A stretch of 64,000 nucleotides of DNA from Certhia americana (GCA_018697195.1 JAGMWU010000042.1:461722-525721); one strand, 5' to 3'; counted from the first letter of the stretch, positions 14,797 to 24,567 are shown. Notes: generated by a model from the letters alone, not told the origin. Numbers and translations: made by a program.

Positions 14797-15774
14797 ATCC
14801 TTTCTCCTCCAGTGCATGCCATCAACTAACTTCATGCACACAGACCTTAGAACAGATCAGCAGATGCTAAAACCAAGTCACGACTCCCAAAAAGAGGTAC
14901 ACGCTGTACACCAATGAATGCAAAAGGGAATTTTATTCCTCAAACCCAGCGCAGCATTGGCTGTAACTATTAACCCGGTTCTGCTGTGGAGAAACACAAC
15001 GTGCATTACTGAATCATTTCTTTTCAAATCCATACATTCCCTGCAGCAGTTCAAGCTTCATCAGCAGTGCAGGAATGTATGAAAATGACAGGCAAAGGGC
15101 ACTAGCTCTTTTCCCATACAGTTCTTCTATAAATGGAAGCAGAGTCCTACAAGGCACTTAAAGCTGAGAATGTTTGAAGACTGATCTCCAGGAAAAAAAT
15201 AACACAATGCTAGGTTCCACAAGCAGATTAATTACTCCGTTTTCTGCAAAACTGTTTCCATTAAATGAAAGGACAGGGAGGAAACCAACTACTAGAAAAT
15301 AATGGAACACTAGCTGGGTCTCATCTGCAAAGCTGCCACGAACAAAGCATATACAAACACATACATATTTCATACGCTATTCTTAAAAATTCTTCTCGGC
15401 CCTTTTGAGAGCACCTGCTCCTGAATTCATTCTTCCTTCTGCCTCTCAGCAAGGGAGAGAAAAAGGACAGGCTTGGCAGAAATCCTTCAATAGCCTTAAG
15501 TCACTTTGATTAAACTTTGATTTACCTTAAAAATTGCAACTTTTATCCACAGCATGTTATAGAAACTTTAAAATACACCAGTCATGATTAAAAGACTCTG
15601 AAATATTTAACATGTGCCACGTTGATAAGCTGGTTAGGCAATCAAATTAAAGTATGCTATATCACAATGCAACAAGAAACTTCCATGCTTATTGCTAAAA
15701 CTCTGAGCTGCCTTCCAGCTTTCTTCTTTTGTTGTTTTAGCAGTTAACACAAATATATAGCGTTCTCTTGAAGG

Positions 15775-15797
15775 AAAAAAAAAAAAAAAAAAAAAAA
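15775..15797 (+). repeat. Poly(A) tract, 23 A
   Basis: An uninterrupted A run, followed directly by a GC-richer segment (15800-16060) that starts the approach to the MAB21L2 island. Confidence 0.88.
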
Positions 15798-16059
15798 GTC
15801 TAAATGGCAGCCCTTCGCTGCCATCCTGCGTGTGAAGAAAATAGCACGGCACATCCCTTGCCTGCACGGCTGGATTTACACCCGCCCGAGCTCCCTGCCA
15901 TACGAGCGGGAGGGGGCAGGAGGAGCCAAGGCAAGAGCAAACACTGCACACCGCGTCCCCTTCCCAGTATCTTTTTACAGAAGCCCTCGCTAACAAAACA
16001 CTATAGCTCCAGGCATCGGCATGCTGATGTTGGCACCGCTTAAACCAAACAAACACGAT

Positions 16060-16640
16060 GTTTAACAGTCAAATAAAATGTCCCGCAGCCTCCCTAATGA
16101 ATTTGTCAAGGACCATCAGATCACCCCCGCCCCTGCCTCATTAACTCAAGTATGATGAGACGGATTATAACGAGAGAATACAGATCAATCGGTCTGAAGA
16201 CTTCAAGTGGCTTTTAGCCCTGAGAGTTTCCCTCTCTGCGGCACACACACGCACACGGTCTTTTTTAATGGAATACAGTATCTCCTGCTGCTGGAGGGGA
16301 TGCCACTTCGTTTTATACACCATCAAGGAGCTGCTGATGGACTTCTACACTAACATACATAAAAGCAGAGGTGACAAGGGCTCTTCAATTATAGCTTCCT
16401 CGGATCCTGTTCCCCCTTCAATTATTCATCCCGGCGAGAGCAAATTCCGCCACAGATGAAGCTGGTCTCAATGCAGTGCGGCCACAAACGCCCAGACACG
16501 GGAGAGAAGGATTTCACGTGCATTATTTGCTGGAAGTGTTTAAGTTTATTGCTCAAATGATGTTTCTAATTAGCGCTGGGGCAATAAATTAAAGTCAGCT
16601 TTTGTTTAGCTGATTTATTATTTACTAGGGCTTCAACCTC
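16060..16640. promoter_or_regulatory. Candidate enhancer 2-2.5 kb upstream of MAB21L2
   Basis: Between the AT-rich intron and the CpG island is a moderate-GC block dense in developmental factor-like sites: GGATTATAA (OTX/PITX-like core) near 16162, TAATGA near 16097, and at 16560-16625 TCTAATTAG, CAATAAATTAAAG, TTGTTTA and TGATTTATTA. It carries no repeat signature. The texture is typical of vertebrate conserved noncoding elements, but conservation is not shown here. Confidence 0.4.
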
Positions 16641-16711
16641 AGGCAGGAAAATTGGTAATGAATTGTTTTAAATCTGAACACTGGTAACGCTACATCATTA
16701 GGCACCTTTTC

Positions 16712-16737
16712 GGGGGGGGGGGGGGGGGGGGGGGGGG
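16712..16737 (+). repeat. Poly-G tract, 26 G
   Basis: An uninterrupted run of 26 G on the + strand, flanked by CTTTTC and AAGGGAG, marks the 5' edge of the CpG island. It may be a real G-quadruplex-forming tract or a homopolymer length error. Confidence 0.9.
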
Positions 16738-18219
16738 AAGGGAGTCGCCCCCTCCTCCTGCTTTTACCCTGGAAAAAGGAACGCGTGTGCCCCCGCCATT
16801 GCCAGGGCCGCCTGAAGGCTCCGGCATCTCCTCCGCGCCCAGGACACGGTAGGGCTCTAGGCTGGGCGCTCCCTGCGGGAAGAGAGACCCCGCGGAGCCC
16901 CCCTGCCCACCTCTGCTCGGTGCGCAGAGCCCTCGCCGGCGCGGAGAGCGGTGCCAGCCCAGCAGCGAGGACGCCCCGGGAGCTTTGACGGCGGCGTGTG
17001 AAAGGGACCCCCCAGCCCAAACTAACTCTTCCTTTTGCCGCAGGGCAGCGGGAGGCGAGCCGAGGAACCGTGGCTGCTCCGCCGGGCCAGCCGAGCCGCG
17101 CAGAGAAGCTCCGCGCAAGCGAAGCGCAGCGATGCCCGCCCGGCGCTGCCGCGCCCCGGGCGGAGAGCCCCGCTCCATCCCGCGCATCCCCGGGACACCC
17201 AGAGACTGTGCAAGCAGCGGCGCCAGCGCCCTGGCGAGCCAGCGACTCTGCCCTCGTGGCAGCCTGCCCCTTCTCCCGCAGCCCTCGGAAGCTGCTCGTC
17301 TCGGAGCTTTCCCTAGGCTCGTCTCCCCTCCCGACAGGGACACCGCCGCCAGCACCGGGCACCGCGGGCCGCCGGGCCAGCCCCCCATGCCCGAGCGCAG
17401 AGTGCCCCGGCGGTAGGCAGGGAAGCAGGCAGGGAAGCAGGGAGCCCATCCTCTCCTCGCGGAGGATGGAGCCGCACCGGCGCCGGGCACGTCCATACTT
17501 ACTTCTTCCAGCGGTACGGTCGGCACCAGACATGTTTCTAATTTAAACGCACACAGAAAACAGACGGCGGTATTTTCTTTATTAAAATCAGCCAGATGCA
17601 GCGAAAGGAGGAGAGCACAAGGAACCGAGCCCAGCCGCTGCTAGCGGGTTACCGGGAGGCGCTGCACGGAGGAGCGCACCGCGCCTCCGCACGGGCACGG
17701 CCCCGGTCCCGGCGGGGCTCCCGGGCGGCGAGAGCCGCACCGCGGCACTGCACGGCCCAGGGGAGGGCAAAGCAGCTACACACCCTTGCCCCGAGCACTG
17801 GAGGTGTGGAAATCGCCCTCCCTTCCATCCTAAGTTCCCGCAGGAGAAGCAGATCTGTCTGCTCTGCAGCAGGTACTGCCCCGGGGCTCCCTCCGACCTG
17901 ACACCACGGAGCTACGGCTTTATGTCCAAACCATTCCATATTCTTATTAATACAAACTTGCATAAAATACCGTTTCCTTTCGAATAACTCAATCCTGCGC
18001 TTTAGGAGGATGAAAAGAACTTTATGGCACAAGATTTATCTAAATTAAGGTGACTGGGGGCAGTAAAACAAGGTGTGCCACGCTACTGCGGTGACGGTCT
18101 CACTTTCACTGCTGCAGCCCGGCATTAAGCGAATTAAGATTTATGCCTGCGGTGAAGCCCCGGCCCGCCTCTCCCTTTTCCCCGCACACACCGGCACTGC
18201 CGCCGGGTCCCCGCGCAGC

Positions 18220-18267
18220 GAGCGGAGGGAGCGGCGAGCGGAGGGAGCGGCGAGCGGAGGGAGCAGC
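18220..18267 (+). repeat. 16-bp minisatellite, 3 copies, upstream of MAB21L2 promoter
   Basis: The unit GAGCGGAGGGAGCGGC is present at 18220-18235, 18236-18251 and 18252-18267, the last with one change (AGCAGC). It lies about 170 bp upstream of the GC/CCAAT boxes and is purine-rich on the + strand. Confidence 0.9.
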
Positions 18268-18399
18268 GAGCTCACCTCGCCCTTCACCGTCCGGCACGGC
18301 GAAGTTAGAGGGATTTTTGGGTTTCTTCCCCCCACCCCGCTCCGGGTGTCGGGACGCTCCCGGCCTCCCTCCCGGTGCCAAGCCCCGGCGCGGAGCGGA

Positions 18400-18545
18400 C
18401 GCGGGGGCGGGGCCGGGGGGCGCGCGCCGGGCGCCGCGATTGGCCGCGGCGCTGACAGCTCGGCGGCGATTGGCGGCGCAGCCCCGCCCCGCGCCCGCGC
18501 GCGGCCCCATTCATAAACTACAGGGCCCGGCGCGGCAGCGGCGCG
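18400..18545 (+). promoter_or_regulatory. MAB21L2: Probable MAB21L2 core promoter
   Basis: This GC-dense stretch has an ordered set of promoter motifs. A GC-box-like block lies at about 18402-18420, inverted CCAAT boxes (ATTGG) at 18439-18443 and 18469-18473 exactly 30 bp apart, another GC box at 18482-18490, and a TATA-like TTCATAAAC at 18510-18518. That arrangement would place transcription start near 18540-18545 on the + strand, about 1.07 kb before the ATG. The motifs are seen directly; the start site is inferred from spacing. A more distal or CpG-type dispersed start is possible because the surrounding island is wide. Confidence 0.6.
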
Positions 18546-18785
18546 AGAGGGACGCGGGCGCACGGCGCGGCAGGAGCGGAGCGAGAGGCGCGGACACCGG
18601 GAACCTCGGCACGCACTTCCAGGGGTGGGGAGGGGGAGGAGAAGCCATCCCGGGCACGGCAGCTACGCCCTCCTCCCGCTTAGGATAAAACACAGTCTGG
18701 TGCAAAGAAAACAAAACAAAAAACAAAACAAAACAAAAAAAAAAAGCAACAACTCCTCTCCATACAGTCTGTCTCACAACAATCT

Positions 18786-18791
18786 ATGTAG
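18786..18791 (+). other. Start-stop upstream ORF in MAB21L2 leader
   Basis: ATG is followed immediately by TAG. Such minimal start-stop elements are known to stall initiating ribosomes in other mRNAs. Relevance depends on the real transcription start lying upstream of 18786. Confidence 0.4.
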
Positions 18792-18806
18792 AGCTGCAGG
18801 ACGGGA

Positions 18807-18845
18807 ATGAGAGATCACAGACCAAGTGCACCCGTCTGCGCGTAA
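18807..18845 (+). other. 12-codon upstream ORF in MAB21L2 leader
   Basis: ATG at 18807 with A at -3 opens a 12-residue peptide (MRDHRPSAPVCA) closed by TAA at 18843-18845, about 770 nt before the main start. No homology is claimed for the peptide; a regulatory uORF is the likely role if it is translated. Confidence 0.4.
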
Positions 18846-19192
18846 AGATAGAGACAGCCACAGAGCCGGGTTCAGCCAACGCCTCCAGCAGGAAAAGGGA
18901 AATCAACAACACCCCCTGACAGTCTGAGCCAGCGGCAGCCAAACTCAGGCACATCTCTGGCGGTGCCACGGACTGAAAGAGAGAGAGAGAGAGGCAGACA
19001 GACAGACAGGCACAGAGTTCACTCTTCCGCTGAGGGCATTGCTCGCATTCTTCTCCTCCTCTCGTACCGTGTGCGGTTTTAAACTTCGCCGCCGACCGGC
19101 TTTTCTGCGGGGATCTTCTGCGCGTCCTGGGGAAGTTTACGTGTTGTTTCGTTGTTTGGTTTTTTTTTTGGTTTTGGGTTTTTTTTTTTTCC

Positions 19193-19204
19193 ATGAACTA
19201 CTGA
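19193..19204 (+). other. 3-codon upstream ORF in MAB21L2 leader
   Basis: ATG AAC TAC TGA directly follows the T-rich tract. It is the last upstream ATG before the MAB21L2 start, leaving about 410 nt for reinitiation. Confidence 0.4.
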
Positions 19205-19616
19205 AACGGCATTTTTGTCGCTGCGCGGGGGGGTGGGCGCCTGAGCGCAGAGGCAGCCCTGACTTCCCTGCCCCCATCGCCATCCAAAACTTTGCGCTCC
19301 GGGAGCCCGCGGGGGCTGCCCGCCGCTCCTGCACCCGCTCCGGCATCACCAGCACCGCCGCCCAGCCCGCACCGGCCCGCTCCTCCTCCTTCTCCTCCTC
19401 GCTGGGGCAGCGCTGGGCTTCGCTCCTTTGTGCTTCGCCGCCCTCCCCGATTTCTTTAATTGCTCTCACTGGCGCGCCGCTGCCGCCTTCTTCCCGGAGG
19501 CGGTGGGGGTCTGTGATTTGGCTGGTGCCCTCCGCAAAGCTGCAGCCACCGCTAAAGCATTGGATCCCTCAACGTACTGCGAGAGCCCGGTGTACAGCCC
19601 GGACCTGTGCCCCAAC

Positions 19617-20696
19617 ATGATCGCCGCGCAGGCCAAGCTGGTCTACCAGCTCAACAAATACTACACGGAGCGCTGCCAGGCGCGCAAGGCGGCCATCGCC
19701 AAGACCATCCGGGAGGTGTGCAAGGTCGTGTCGGACGTGCTGAAGGAGGTGGAGGTGCAGGAGCCGCGCTTCATCAGCTCCCTAAGCGAGATCGACGCCC
19801 GCTACGAGGGGCTGGAGGTGATCTCGCCCACCGAGTTCGAGGTGGTGCTCTACCTCAACCAGATGGGCGTCTTCAACTTCGTGGACGACGGCTCCCTGCC
19901 GGGCTGCGCCGTGCTCAAGCTGAGCGACGGCCGCAAGCGCAGCATGTCCCTCTGGGTGGAGTTCATCACCGCCTCGGGCTACCTGTCCGCCCGCAAGATC
20001 CGCTCCCGCTTCCAGACGCTGGTGGCCCAGGCCGTGGACAAGTGCAGCTACCGGGACGTGGTGAAGATGATCGCGGACACGAGCGAGGTGAAGCTCCGCA
20101 TCCGGGAGCGGTACGTGGTGCAGATCACGCCCGCCTTCAAGTGCACCGGGATCTGGCCGCGCAGCGCGGCGCAGTGGCCCATGCCCCACATCCCCTGGCC
20201 CGGCCCCAACCGGGTGGCGGAGGTGAAAGCGGAGGGCTTCAACCTGCTCTCCAAGGAGTGCTACTCGCTGACAGGCAAGCAGAGCTCGGCCGAGAGCGAC
20301 GCGTGGGTGCTGCAGTTCGGCGAGGCCGAGAACCGGCTGCTGATGGGCGGCTGCCGGAACAAGTGCCTGTCGGTGCTGAAGACGCTGCGCGACCGGCACC
20401 TGGAGCTGCCCGGGCAGCCCCTCAACAACTACCACATGAAGACGCTGCTGCTGTACGAGTGCGAGAAGCACCCGCGGGAGACCGACTGGGACGAGGCGTG
20501 CCTGGGCGACCGGCTGAACGGCATCCTCCTGCAGCTCATCTCCTGCCTGCAGTGCCGGCGCTGCCCCCACTACTTCCTGCCCAACCTAGACCTCTTTCAG
20601 GGCAAACCCCACTCGGCCCTGGAAAGCGCTGCCAAACAGACCTGGAGGCTAGCCAGAGAAATCCTCACCAATCCCAAAAGCCTCGACAAGCTATAG
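19617..20696 (+). CDS. MAB21L2: MAB21L2, mab-21-like protein 2 (complete, single exon)
   Basis: An intact 359-codon ORF runs from the ATG at 19617 to TAG at 20694. It is the usual length for vertebrate MAB21L1/L2 and matches the family throughout. MAB21L2 is preferred over MAB21L1 by the N-terminal YQLNKYYTERC and the C-terminal SLDKL (L1 is remembered as YHLNKYYNEKC and SLEKL), and by nesting in LRBA rather than NBEA. The protein has the Mab-21 nucleotidyltransferase-like fold related to cGAS; E73 and E75 in PTEFEVVLYL (residues 71-80) sit where cGAS has metal-binding acidic residues, but enzymatic activity is not established. E49, R51 and R247, the positions altered in human MAB21L2 eye malformation, are all intact. 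Family role: eye, midbrain and limb development. The start has A at -3. The frame stays open upstream to about 19428 without an ATG, so the homologous start is kept. Confidence 0.97.
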   Translation: MIAAQAKLVYQLNKYYTERCQARKAAIAKTIREVCKVVSDVLKEVEVQEPRFISSLSEIDARYEGLEVISPTEFEVVLYLNQMGVFNFVDDGSLPGCAVLKLSDGRKRSMSLWVEFITASGYLSARKIRSRFQTLVAQAVDKCSYRDVVKMIADTSEVKLRIRERYVVQITPAFKCTGIWPRSAAQWPMPHIPWPGPNRVAEVKAEGFNLLSKECYSLTGKQSSAESDAWVLQFGEAENRLLMGGCRNKCLSVLKTLRDRHLELPGQPLNNYHMKTLLLYECEKHPRETDWDEACLGDRLNGILLQLISCLQCRRCPHYFLPNLDLFQGKPHSALESAAKQTWRLAREILTNPKSLDKL

Positions 20697-21205
20697 GGTT
20701 AACACCCCCGCGCACAAAAACTCGCCCTCCGTAAACAACAACAGCGCCTAAAAAACTTTTTATTTAACGCGAACGACGACGGAAAGAGGCGGCGAAAGAC
20801 AAGCGCCCCCGCCACCCCCCCACCCACCTGCAGTTCGGCCTTTAAAAAACTTGCCGACGGTTTTCCCGGCATAAACTCTCACCGCCTTGCACGGAAGAAG
20901 GGAAGAGCCTCTCTCCTCCTGTCCTCCAATGTGAATTTTTAAAAGGTCACAAAAAGAAGCGATCGGACTTTTGCAACTTCAAAACGAAACCCGAAAGGTA
21001 CATTTTCCAATCCATGTATAGTCCTTTTCTTATGCTCTCTCGTTTGCCTGAATGTTGTCACCAAGTGAAAAAATTATTTAACTATATGTACAAATCTCCC
21101 CTTAAAAAAGTTTTACTGATGTTAAATGTATTTCGGTGCCAAGGTCAGATTATGTGCCCCACAACTGACTTGTTGCAAATAGTAATAAAAATATTACTTT
21201 AACTT
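20697..21205 (+). other. MAB21L2: MAB21L2 3' untranslated region
   Basis: The sequence after the stop changes quickly from GC-rich to AT-rich and ends at a canonical poly(A) signal at 21184-21189. It contains AU-rich patches such as the ATTATTTAA near 21075. The 3' end is placed about 15-20 nt beyond the signal by the usual spacing, giving a UTR of roughly 0.5 kb. Confidence 0.6.
21184..21189 (+). terminator. MAB21L2: AATAAA poly(A) signal of MAB21L2
   Basis: Canonical AATAAA lies 488 nt after the MAB21L2 stop codon, followed within 30-50 nt by a T/GT-rich stretch (around 21207-21230) suitable as the downstream element. Confidence 0.75.
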
Positions 21206-22159
21206 TACGTTGACTTTTTGTGAATGGTTCTTAAATTCAGACAAGTAGATTCTTTCTGAACCTCAGAAGGAATTTTTTTAAAAAGAAACGAAACCACGAG
21301 ATGTAAAGATAGGCTAAGTGCAACACCTAGCCCAAGCCTTAGCTCAGCGTATTGACTGCTGTTTTCGAAACCTCCTTCTAGTTTCCATTAAAAAAAAAAA
21401 AAAGAAGTTCATCTAAGAAAAAAAAAAATCTTATATATTCTGTAGTTCAGCATGTGACAACATCTGCTATATTTCTTACTCTAAAGTTCTGTTCTAAATC
21501 TTGGAATATATAGAGCATCGCACAGCAGTTCTCCACAGTTTAGTCAGAATTACAGCATGCCTTTTCCTACCCTACAGTCGGGTTTTTCTTTCTTTAATTT
21601 TTTTTTCCTTATGGTATTCCTTGCTTTTATTTTCCCTCGGTAAATCTCGAGCGCCGCATTTTGCTTTTAAAATCCATCGCTGTTTGCTTTCGCTACCCAG
21701 AGCGAACACGCTGTCCATTTGACTTTGACACGGACGAAGTATAGATCTACCCTGAATTATTAATGCGATTTAGAGCAACCGCTCGATATTTTTTTAAAAC
21801 AAACATTTGTTTTTGCCCAGATTTTTAAGTACAGCATAAAATCGCACCGCAACATAGTCAGACGGGGAGATAAGCATGAAAACACCCGATCCTACACCGG
21901 CACCCGGGCGCTCTCTGCCCATCTCCTTCCCTGCCCGAGCCCTCTCTCCCGAAGCGAAGCTCTGCCTGATTCCCCGTAGACATTTCGCTTTAAACTTGCG
22001 TGGGAAGACTGAGAAATACTGGCAGGACTTTTATCGGGAACGCAGTCCTAAGACTTAAGAACATGAGCGTTACCCGCTCGAGCTGCCCGAAACATTGTAA
22101 CGCCGGCTCGGAGCGTTTCGAGCAAGTTTTCCATATCATTTCGTGGGCGGGGGGAGGTT

Positions 22160-22184
22160 AAAAAAAAAAAAAAAAAAAAAAAAA
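22160..22184 (+). repeat. Poly(A) tract, 25 A, downstream of MAB21L2
   Basis: The run follows GGGCGGGGGGAGGTT and sits in a small GC-richer patch (about 21870-22560) 1 kb downstream of the MAB21L2 poly(A) signal. Confidence 0.88.
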
Positions 22185-22397
22185 GTTCTTGCCCCAAAGG
22201 ACTATTTTCGTTTCTTTTCGGACGGAGACGGAAAGAAATGCCCCTTCAAACTTGAGCTGCTTTTGCCATTAAGTTTAAAAACGAAATCCTCTCTGGCGGC
22301 AGCAGCCGGGGCGATGGAGCGGGGTGTGCGGGGCCACCCTGCCCGGCGGAGCGGACACAACCCCGGCCACGGCCGCAGCCCCTCCAGCCCCGGCTGA

Positions 22398-22420
22398 GCT
22401 CCACAAGTCTTTTGTGGAGC
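22398..22420. repeat. Perfect hairpin, 9-bp arms, 5-nt loop
   Basis: GCTCCACAA (22398-22406), loop GTCTT, TTGTGGAGC (22412-22420). It is GC-richer than the other hairpins and lies 1.2 kb downstream of the MAB21L2 poly(A) site. It is too short for a typical microRNA precursor. Confidence 0.8.
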
Positions 22421-23839
22421 CATCTGAGCGCTTTGCACTCAACTCTGATCCCAGATCACCTGGCAGAACGGGCTCAGCCCCGCGGGCTACCCTTTCCTTC
22501 CCAAAACAGCCCGGAACCCACCCGCGCATAAACTCTGATCGTATCGCTGCCGATGCTATCGCTACCTAAGGCAGGTTTGCCTTCAGGAACTTGTCACAAT
22601 GTTTTCTTTTCAGTAGTTTACACAAATATACAGGGAACTTGAATTTATCAAACAGATGAAGCCTCATTAATTAAGCAGGCCTGCTGAGCTTACAGCGAAT
22701 GAGTTGTTGGGGATTTTTTTTTTTTTCCCCCCAAAAGGCATTTTCTGCAGCAGCTCCTCATCGCTATCAAGGTACACTGACTTCAGCACAGGGTGGGGCA
22801 GGGAGGCGTTAATGCTTGAAAAGATGCTGTTTGTAAGATTACTAAGTTTTTAAAAGAAAATTATTCAGATCTAATTTTTAGCTGCCTCCCCCCCATCCCT
22901 GAGGCATTATAATAAGGTATTTTTTTATATTATTTTAAGACCTCCAGCTAAAGTAACATTGCAAGCAGAATGTAAGAGGTGTAGCCAGTATTTCATGTAA
23001 CCAACCTCTCCTGTTGTAAGAACTCTTCAGAAAATCTCTCAGATACAGAGTAAAAGATGGAGTCAAACTAAACCAGAATGCCTGCTCACAGTTAAGAAAA
23101 CAACCTCTACCAAATACTGGGAAGCAGGAGAAAAGGAGGCTAACTATACATTATATGTCAGTGTTCCCACAAAACATGTAACAGGAACAGTAAGGATTAG
23201 TAACTATACTCAAAGATCCTATGTGCTGAACATGAAAACCAAAAATGCAGAATAATGCAGATCTGTAAGACTTTTCTCATGCTAATGCAATACAAAACAG
23301 AACATTTTAGACAGAAAATACAATACAGTAACATATCAAACTAACTTTAATTTCATACTTATATTCTTTCCATCATTAACTGGTGTTTTTTAGTTAAATG
23401 TGAGGGGGATTAGTGAAATATAATAGAAGGAGTAAGCATATAAAAATTTTAACACTATCTCATACTTAAAATAATTTCCAATATATTTCAAAAATTCTTC
23501 AGGACCACAAGAAAAGTTAAATTTCAGTTATGATATCACATAAAACCACAATTCCAGTTAATTCCTTATATTAAAAGCTAGCTCCAACAATTTGAGAGCA
23601 CTGCTTTTCGAAATAATTTTTTTCCCTGATAGGATTTGATAATCCCAGCTTTCAGACCCACCGATGCCATTTTTAATACAGACAAGAGCAATTTACTCAA
23701 CAGGAACAAAGAACTGAACCGGTGCTTAGCACTCAAGGTATCCTCTCTACAGACAAGCAGAAAACCACTACTTCTTCCAGCAGCACCCTTCCCAAAAAAT
23801 TATTACCCAGTTCAACATCAGGCAGGTATTTAAAAAACC

Positions 23840-24210
23840 AAGAGCCGTGACTACGCTTAAATTGTGAGAATATTTACCAGTTGTGTCCTACTTTTGAAAT
23901 GTTGCTGTAACACGGCAGAAAACATTCAAGTGCAACGTTATTAAACTAATTGCATGATATGCTCCCTTTGAAATTGGCATTTTACTGAAGGTTACTAATT
24001 TTAACCAAAAGACGAGTAATCAAGCAACTCTGAGCAAAAAAAGTTTGTGAAAATTAGCAAGTCAGCTCAGAAACATCTTTTAGAAGGGCAATTATGTTTT
24101 CTGCTTAGACACAACAAATAATAACGGGCTGTGTAAAATGTGTTATGAAGTAATACAACAGGAGCAGCACAAACTTAGGAGTGTGGGAAGTTCAGTGCTG
24201 TTTTACACTG
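23840..24210. promoter_or_regulatory. Candidate conserved noncoding block downstream of MAB21L2
   Basis: A repeat-free segment about 400 bp from the LRBA exon donor with clustered ATTAAACTAATTGCATGATATG near 23939 (POU/homeodomain-like), ACTAATTTTAAC and a CAATTATG motif. Function is inferred only from texture. Confidence 0.28.
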
Positions 24211-24567
24211 ACATTCGCTGAAATCAGGAAAGTAAAACAAAGTATTCAGGCTAAAAGCCTCGCTGAACTTCCCTGTATTCACACAGGCCTCCGATTCAAG
24301 ATGTCTTTATTTCAGACTGTCTCCCTGGAGCTTTATTCCCAGCAAGCTAATTAACATTCAAGTAGGGTCGAATGGTGGGAGGGGGAGAAAAAGGAGCAGG
24401 AAAGGAGGTGTCACCTATGTGAAGTTCAGCAATGTATATGGTCAGTGGCAAAGTTATTAAAGCAGCCACACTGCAGCCCAATAGAGGTAAAGGAAGTCAA
24501 GTGAAGAATTAAAGGTCTTGAGTAATTTGTCATCATCTCTCAGAGCTTAGGGTCAATGATCTCTTAC

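Larger units (their letters stand above)
16740..18680. promoter_or_regulatory. CpG island upstream of and spanning the MAB21L2 promoter
   Basis: About 1.9 kb of CpG-dense, GC-rich sequence begins right after a poly-G run and continues with a dip (about 17900-18140) to the inferred promoter. It then resumes across the leader end and CDS (about 19040-20700). Long open frames on both strands here are the usual by-product of stop-codon depletion in GC-rich DNA. Broad islands of this kind mark developmental genes under Polycomb control; an additional or antisense transcript start inside 16.8-17.6 kb is possible but not shown. Confidence 0.75.
18545..19616 (+). other. MAB21L2: Inferred MAB21L2 5' untranslated leader
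   Basis: The stretch between the inferred start site and the MAB21L2 ATG holds an A/C-rich CAAAA-type tract (about 18711-18744), a GA run followed by CAGA repeats (18977-19009), two T-rich tracts (about 19161-19191) and a Pro/Ala/Ser-coding GC-rich end. Three ATG-initiated upstream ORFs occur, at 18786, 18807 and 19193, all ending well before 19617. No convincing intron is seen, consistent with the intronless structure of the gene in other vertebrates. The 5' boundary is an estimate. Confidence 0.5.
21206..23839. other. Region between MAB21L2 and the candidate downstream element: no gene seen
   Basis: The first kilobase is AT-rich. A small GC-richer patch at about 21870-22560 retains CpGs and contains the A25 tract and a 9-bp hairpin. 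The rest is ordinary LRBA intron. Short open frames here are Pro/Ser/Arg-rich in the GC patch and match nothing recognised. Confidence 0.6.
1..24567 (-). other. LRBA: LRBA intron (3' part outside window) hosting MAB21L2 in antisense
   Basis: Everything from the donor at 24567 down to base 1 behaves as one LRBA intron; MAB21L2 sits inside it on the opposite strand. The next LRBA exon, expected to continue the PH domain in phase 0, was not recognised by eye, so the intron is at least 24.5 kb if none was missed. Outside MAB21L2 and its island the sequence is AT-rich, with poly(A) tracts and scattered candidate regulatory blocks listed separately. No repeat family was recognised in 1-7000. Confidence 0.75.

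Noticed and set aside
16625..17533. Minus-strand open frames of about 300 and 280 codons over the MAB21L2 upstream island
   Set aside because: They overlap each other and equally long + strand frames, run through the poly-G tract as poly-Pro or poly-Gly-like sequence, and have Pro/Arg/Gly/Ala composition without domains. CpG-island stop depletion explains them.
16998..17546. Plus-strand 182-codon frame upstream of MAB21L2
   Set aside because: Same CpG-island artefact: Arg/Pro/Ala-rich, low-information peptide and no family match.
19782..20570. 262-codon minus-strand frame inside MAB21L2
   Set aside because: Antisense shadow of the GC-rich MAB21L2 coding region; no independent homology.
19607..20734. 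375-codon + frame overlapping MAB21L2
   Set aside because: It is the out-of-frame shadow of the strongly conserved MAB21L2 CDS, with Arg/Gly/Pro-rich peptide.
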